Both the position numbers and the translations under genes were made by a program. A model generated the notes under the pieces. That model did not search any database. It saw only the letters and a program-made list of their open reading frames with translations, and was not told the DNA's origin. A stretch of 18,298 nucleotides of DNA from Alphaproteobacteria bacterium (GTDB lineage: Bacteria > Pseudomonadota > Alphaproteobacteria > Micavibrionales > Micavibrionaceae), in contig JAUILO010000035.1 of NCBI GenBank assembly GCA_030432775.1, positions 1 through 18,298 on the forward strand. The letters are read 5' to 3'. Positions 15,852-18,298 of the stretch are shown in pieces. Within the stretch, counting starts at the first letter, position 1, and each line of letters starts with the position of its first letter.

Positions 15852-16017
15852 CTGGGTGTTAATATCCGTTACGTTAGAAACGGCGCGATGCTTTTGGCTT
15901 GCGCTTGGACATGACATCGCCACCCAGCCATAGCTGAGTAGCGACACATTTCCGGCAGTGTCTTTTGCCGCTAACGTATGGGGATATTAAGCCCCAGCCA
16001 TTCATTCAGAACAGCCA
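15816..16017 (-). ncRNA. Structured RNA, candidate C4/CI-like antisense RNA of phages and satellites
   Basis: About 200 bases between a promoter-like sequence and a terminator. A long-range stem closes it: TACGTTAG (8 bp), TTAATATCC (9 bp) and CTGGG (5 bp) at 15852-15877 pair with 15971-15997. Enclosed hairpins are CGGCA/TGCCG (15953-15957 with 15966-15970), CAGC/GCTG around CATA (15925-15936) and GCGATG/CATCGC (15885-15890 with 15915-15920). CACCCAG at 15921-15927 can also pair with CTGGGTG at 15852-15858, which would open the long stem, so two folds compete. The peptide encoded across it (SYGWVAMSCPSASQ, then SPEQDSSGDFLF over the terminator) resembles Ash/Icd-type ORFs. As I recall, those overlap P4 CI / P1 C4 RNAs. 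The structure is seen in the sequence; the class is inferred. Confidence 0.55.
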
Positions 16018-16023
16018 GTTACA

Positions 16024-16052
16024 TTTGTATCGAGAACTGCTTACGACAGCAA
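16024..16052 (-). promoter_or_regulatory. Promoter candidate of the structured RNA
   Basis: Minus strand: TTGCTG (16052-16047), 17-bp spacer, TACAAA (16029-16024). Transcription would begin near 16017, about 20 bases before the long stem. Confidence 0.45.
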
Positions 16053-16083
16053 GTTTTAAGTTGGATACAGGTAATGCATAAAA

Positions 16084-16184
16084 GATAATCTTGGATAATC
16101 TTTTGACGGGAAAATGCTAACAAAGCGCAACATTCGGTTAGTAAAGAAATGCTAAGCTTTTATTGACTAAAGTTGACATTGACT
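16084..16184. repeat. Cluster of short direct repeats upstream of the structured RNA
   Basis: In about 100 bases there are two adjacent copies of a GATAATCTT unit (16084-16092, 16094-16102; 10-bp period), two copies of AAATGCTAA (16112-16120, 16147-16155), and three TTGACT/TTGACA hexamers (16163, 16173, 16179), with one further TTGAC near 16103. No gene is visible from 16018 to 16303. The cluster suits a regulator-binding region or a small origin-like site. Confidence 0.5.
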
Positions 16185-16242
16185 AGAGCTATTGCACGAA
16201 CCATGAAGGTTGCAACCCCATGCCCAGCATAAAGGAGCCAGA

Positions 16243-16266
16243 CTTATCCACTAATGTGGACTTAAG
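16243..16266. other. Imperfect hairpin downstream of the ydaU-like gene
   Basis: CTTATCCAC, loop TAAT, GTGGA and TTAAG give about 9 bp with one bulge. No U-tract follows on either strand, so it is not an intrinsic terminator; it may be an RNA 3'-end stabiliser or a protein site. Confidence 0.35.
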
Positions 16267-16303
16267 GGGGATAACAACAATGTATTTGTATATGGATTTG
16301 TTT

Positions 16304-16705
16304 TTATTTGGGATTACGATCGTTATGCGATCGGAAATCGATCGTATTATCATTTTTCCATCTTTTGTTAGCATTTCTGCGGTTTTGTTCACTTCTGCTT
16401 TCGACCTGTCGTATCACTTCTAAGCACCGATCGTTCACCAATCGGATGAGATTAGGGTTTCCTGTTGGATGTGGTATCATATGAAAATGTTCCAAAATGT
16501 GGATAGATAAGGTATTTTTCCACACTTTATCACTGACCTTCGCAATCCTAGCGAGCCGTTTAGGGTCATATGGAAGTCCATCTTCACCAGATTGGATGTG
16601 TGCTATAAAAAGTAGAATATATGCACCTACTTCTCGCGTATCCATGTGCAAAGTATCTTTCATGAAATCACCTATATTGATCGGAATCGTATGTATGTTA
16701 ATCAT
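16304..16705 (-). CDS. YdaU/DUF1376-like phage protein
   Basis: 133 residues from the ATG at 16705, preceded by AAGGGG at 7 bases; the open frame extends to 16762 but runs into alpA. Residues 1 to about 95 follow the DUF1376 pattern: IPINIGDFMKDTLHMDTREVGAY (about 6-28), LPYDPKRLARIAKVSDKVWKNT, then FHMIPHPTGNPNLIRLVNDRCLEVI. DUF1376 proteins sit in early regions of lambdoid prophages and related elements next to replication genes. Here the C-terminal part is short and basic (RRNANKRWKN), unlike longer members with a replication-type extension. It starts 2 bases after alpA ends, with its ribosome binding site inside alpA, so they are co-translated. Confidence 0.7.
   Translation of the reverse strand: MINIHTIPINIGDFMKDTLHMDTREVGAYILLFIAHIQSGEDGLPYDPKRLARIAKVSDKVWKNTLSIHILEHFHMIPHPTGNPNLIRLVNDRCLEVIRQVESRSEQNRRNANKRWKNDNTIDFRSHNDRNPK
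16317..16344. repeat. Three CGATCG palindromes at exact 11-bp spacing
   Basis: CGATCG at 16317-16322, 16328-16333 and 16339-16344, inside the last codons of the ydaU-like gene. The 11-base step is one helical turn and not a multiple of three, so codon repetition does not explain it. The outer copies extend to ACGATCG/CGATCGT. Confidence 0.6.
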
Positions 16706-16706
16706 T

Positions 16707-16904
16707 TCATTTCCCCTTGGAATTTTTGTGAGAGATGATCCATTCGGTGATATCGCTTTCATACCAGCCTACGGCACGCAGACCGATCTTGATCGGTTTC
16801 GGAAACATGTCTTTTTCGACATAAGCATAGATCGTGCTTCGGCTCAGGCCAGTGCGCTGTATTACTTCCGGTAACCGGATAATAGTTTCATTTTGTGTGT
16901 CCAT
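16707..16904 (-). CDS. alpA: AlpA-family excisionase/transcriptional regulator
   Basis: 65 residues, the normal AlpA size. The MerR-like winged helix is plain: IIRLPEVIQRTGLSRSTIYAYV (8-29, helix-turn-helix with the characteristic GLSRSTIYAYV), EKDMFPKPIKIG (wing), and AVGWYESDITEWI (44-56). In P4-type and CP4-57 elements AlpA activates the integrase or helps excision. A perfect AAGGAG precedes the start. It is the first gene of the alpA-ydaU pair, divergent from the gene at 17011 across an inverted-repeat region. It is strong evidence for an integrative element. Confidence 0.9.
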   Translation of the reverse strand: MDTQNETIIRLPEVIQRTGLSRSTIYAYVEKDMFPKPIKIGLRAVGWYESDITEWIISHKNSKGK

Positions 16905-16958
16905 TTTTTAACTCCTTTTGTTTTTTAATAGATACAAAAAGACTTAAACAGGATTTAC

Positions 16959-16998
16959 GTTACGGTTATAGAGTGTTATCAGTAAGCAAAACCGTAAC
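16959..16998. promoter_or_regulatory. Operator candidate between alpA and the divergent gene
   Basis: Perfect 9-bp inverted repeat GTTACGGTT (16959-16967) and AACCGTAAC (16990-16998). The arm centres are 31 bp apart, about three helical turns. The left arm overlaps a minus-strand -10-like TATAAC (16970-16965) that would serve alpA; its -35 is weak, which fits activated or repressed control. Confidence 0.55.
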
Positions 16999-17010
16999 AA
17001 AATGTAGAAA

Positions 17011-17775
17011 ATGAACCAAAATCACCTTTTTGTTTTTAGTTGGGAAAAGTGCGCTGACGGATATGTGTTTCTTGAAAAGGATCCATCTGTAAAAAAGAGT
17101 AAACTCCAGCCTTCTTACCACAGAATGCATCCTGTGAAGCGGACGTTATTTCCTAAGCTGCAACACAATAAAGGAACTAGAATTCGCCCTTCAGAAGTAA
17201 GATATTTGAAAGCCAAGAGTAATAACCGAAAAGGTTATGAATTTTATCAAAAGAAGCATTATGGCATCAGCAGAACATTTGCGGAGATACTTAAATATGA
17301 TGGTAGTATGATTAATGATGACCGCTTACTTAAATTCACAAAAGCATATGGAGCTCTTGGGATTACGGCATCAAATAACTCGGAGCCACTTGATGAATGG
17401 TTGTTATGGGCGCAGTACTTTAAGCGTATATATGATTACTTAGATGGTGATGATGTTCTTGATCATGCAAGAGCACTCACATTTTATAACGATCCACCTA
17501 AACGGCTGTTTGTTATGCCGCGAATTATTCCAAATATAGATGAAAACAGCAGGTCAGCTGTATACAAAAGCCAGAGCTTTTTTTATATGCAGCCTTTTAA
17601 TTTATTGGCAGCATTGTATTTGGATTTAGGTGAGCAGTTAACGCACGGTGCAGATTTACAGAAGTGCTCTAACCCTAAATGTATTAAGTGGTTCAAGAGA
17701 AGATCAAATAAGTTGCATTGTGGCAACGCCTGTAAAACAGAAAAATATCGTCAGAAAACTAGCAGAGCTCGATGA
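17011..17775 (+). CDS. Protein with C-terminal four-cysteine zinc-finger motif (CGNR-like)
   Basis: 254 residues, soluble. The C-terminus has C-X4-C-X12-C-X3-C (Cys219, 224, 237, 241: KCSNPKC, LHCGNAC) followed by KTEKYRQKTSRAR, a basic tail like CGNR zinc-finger proteins that bind nucleic acid. The N-terminal ~200 residues (FSWEKCADGYVFLEKD at the start, a basic PVKRTLFPKL block around 42-51, helical DEWLLWAQYFKRIYDYL near 130) match no family I know. Its orientation away from alpA and the shared operator suggest a regulator of the element. The ATG has only a weak ribosome binding site. It is followed after 55 bases by the peptidase gene on the same strand. Confidence 0.6.
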   Translation: MNQNHLFVFSWEKCADGYVFLEKDPSVKKSKLQPSYHRMHPVKRTLFPKLQHNKGTRIRPSEVRYLKAKSNNRKGYEFYQKKHYGISRTFAEILKYDGSMINDDRLLKFTKAYGALGITASNNSEPLDEWLLWAQYFKRIYDYLDGDDVLDHARALTFYNDPPKRLFVMPRIIPNIDENSRSAVYKSQSFFYMQPFNLLAALYLDLGEQLTHGADLQKCSNPKCIKWFKRRSNKLHCGNACKTEKYRQKTSRAR

Positions 17776-17830
17776 TAGTTGGTTATATTATTAACATTAG
17801 GAAGTATGACAGTTATATAAAGGTTAAAAT

Positions 17831-18298
17831 ATGCCCGAGCATGGAGTGCGATCAACATATTCTCAGTGTCCGTTTGAAATACTAATGTATGACGATCAGG
17901 GGTGTATATCCTCTGGTACCGCATTTCTGTATTTTTATAATGATGCAGGGTATATTGTTACAAATTGGCACAATATTTCTGGAAAAATTTTTTAGATAAG
18001 CGGCCTTTGTCAGGCAATAGGTTTCCAACATATATTGAAGCGAAATTATCCACTTACGTTGATGATAAGAGAAATGAATTTACAACAATAGCGCGGCGTA
18101 TAGAAATATATAATGATGCGCAACCTATATGGTTTGAACACCCTTCATCGGGTTCTGATTACGATGTAGTAGCCATTCCCTTTGTTAAGGATGATACAAT
18201 ACCTGAGTTTATGCATAACTATGCAAATTGCATTAGTTCGGTGAGAATACCGGTAAAGCCAGGTAATACTGCATTTATAATTGGTTATCCTCATAACC
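17831..18298 (+). pseudogene. Trypsin-like serine peptidase, frameshifted and cut by the window end
   Basis: An ATG at 17831 with AAAGG just upstream opens a frame that reads GTAFLYFYNDAGYIVTNWHN, the strand-turn with catalytic histidine (NWHN) of chymotrypsin-fold peptidases, and then hits TAG at 17993-17995. The minus-one frame continues from TTA at 17992 without a stop to the window end: DKRPLSGNRFPTYIEAKL, SDYDVVAIPF with the probable catalytic aspartate, and FIIGYPHN. One more T in the run at 17988-17993 would join both parts into one protein. This may be a sequencing indel, a true pseudogene, or slippage. The catalytic serine would lie outside the window. Confidence 0.7.

Larger units (their letters stand above)
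9912..18298. mobile_element. Integrated element / genomic island (left end; right end outside the window)
   Basis: The case rests on several cues: the tRNA-tail remnant at the left edge; AlpA-type and YdaU/DUF1376 genes, both typical of prophages and satellites; a C4/CI-like RNA candidate; defence-type genes (SIR2, PHP-SMC ATPase); and lower GC (one hand-counted 60-base line inside, 14401-14460, has 23 G+C, against 29 for 8701-8760 outside). No integrase, structural or replication gene is in view, so a satellite, defence island or decayed prophage cannot be told apart. Confidence 0.6.

Noticed and set aside
15801..15947. N-terminal extension of the small membrane protein (ATG at 15947)
   Set aside because: It runs through a perfect terminator hairpin and the structured RNA. 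The ATG at 15800 has its own ribosome binding site. The peptide looks like the Ash-type shadow of an RNA.
15816..16017. 6S RNA, tmRNA or retron msr-msd
   Set aside because: Branched fold, not one long hairpin with a central bubble; no tRNA-like end or tag frame; no reverse transcriptase nearby.
16243..16266. Terminator of the alpA-ydaU operon
   Set aside because: The hairpin is imperfect and no U-tract follows on either strand.
1..18298. CRISPR array, insertion sequence or rRNA
   Set aside because: No regularly spaced long repeats, transposase or rRNA-like sequence found; the only repeat arrays have units of 15 bases or less.

Overview
The window looks like part of an alphaproteobacterial chromosome (class-level inference from gene content and protein style; no rRNA or other marker is present). 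Almost every gene is on the minus strand. There are two regions. Positions 1 to about 9900 read as ordinary chromosome. From about 9912 to the right edge the sequence reads as one end of an integrated accessory element: it is visibly more AT-rich and carries an AlpA-type regulator, a YdaU/DUF1376 protein, a SIR2 protein, a PHP-SMC ATPase and a C4/CI-like RNA.

Chromosomal part: the window opens on two gene remnants facing tail to tail, an MBOAT O-acyltransferase (+) and a RibF (-) cut off inside its riboflavin kinase domain, meeting near 300-312. Then come an alpha/beta hydrolase (+) and a minus-strand cluster transcribed in the order DUF481 outer-membrane protein, Ppx/GppA phosphatase, DUF2147 periplasmic protein. 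Next are a protein with a lambda-lysozyme-like domain, a P-loop sulfotransferase, two small proteins of unknown function, and an SMP-30/gluconolactonase-type beta-propeller with a visible promoter and terminator.

Element part: positions 9912-9926 match the last 15 bases of a tRNA gene (minus strand, ending CCA) with no tRNA body attached. This is what a tyrosine integrase leaves at the far end of an island inserted in a tRNA gene. The intact tRNA and the integrase would then lie beyond 18298. Inside, a minus-strand operon encodes a SIR2-domain protein, a PHP-SMC (TrlF-type) ATPase and a membrane-anchored protein, tightly spaced and partly overlapping. This resembles a multi-gene anti-phage system, and I do not recognise it as a named one. 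Upstream of the operon are two small unrecognised genes and, before them, a compact structured RNA with its own promoter-like sequence and a textbook intrinsic terminator. Its long-range stem, alternative pairings and the Ash/Icd-like peptide encoded across it suggest the P1 C4 / P4 CI antisense-RNA class. If so, a satellite-phage style RNA attenuator may control the defence-like operon.

Further right, alpA and a ydaU-like gene form a small minus-strand operon. It diverges, across an inverted-repeat operator candidate, from a gene for a protein with a C-terminal four-cysteine zinc-finger motif. The window ends inside a trypsin-like peptidase gene whose frame is broken by one missing base in a run of T.
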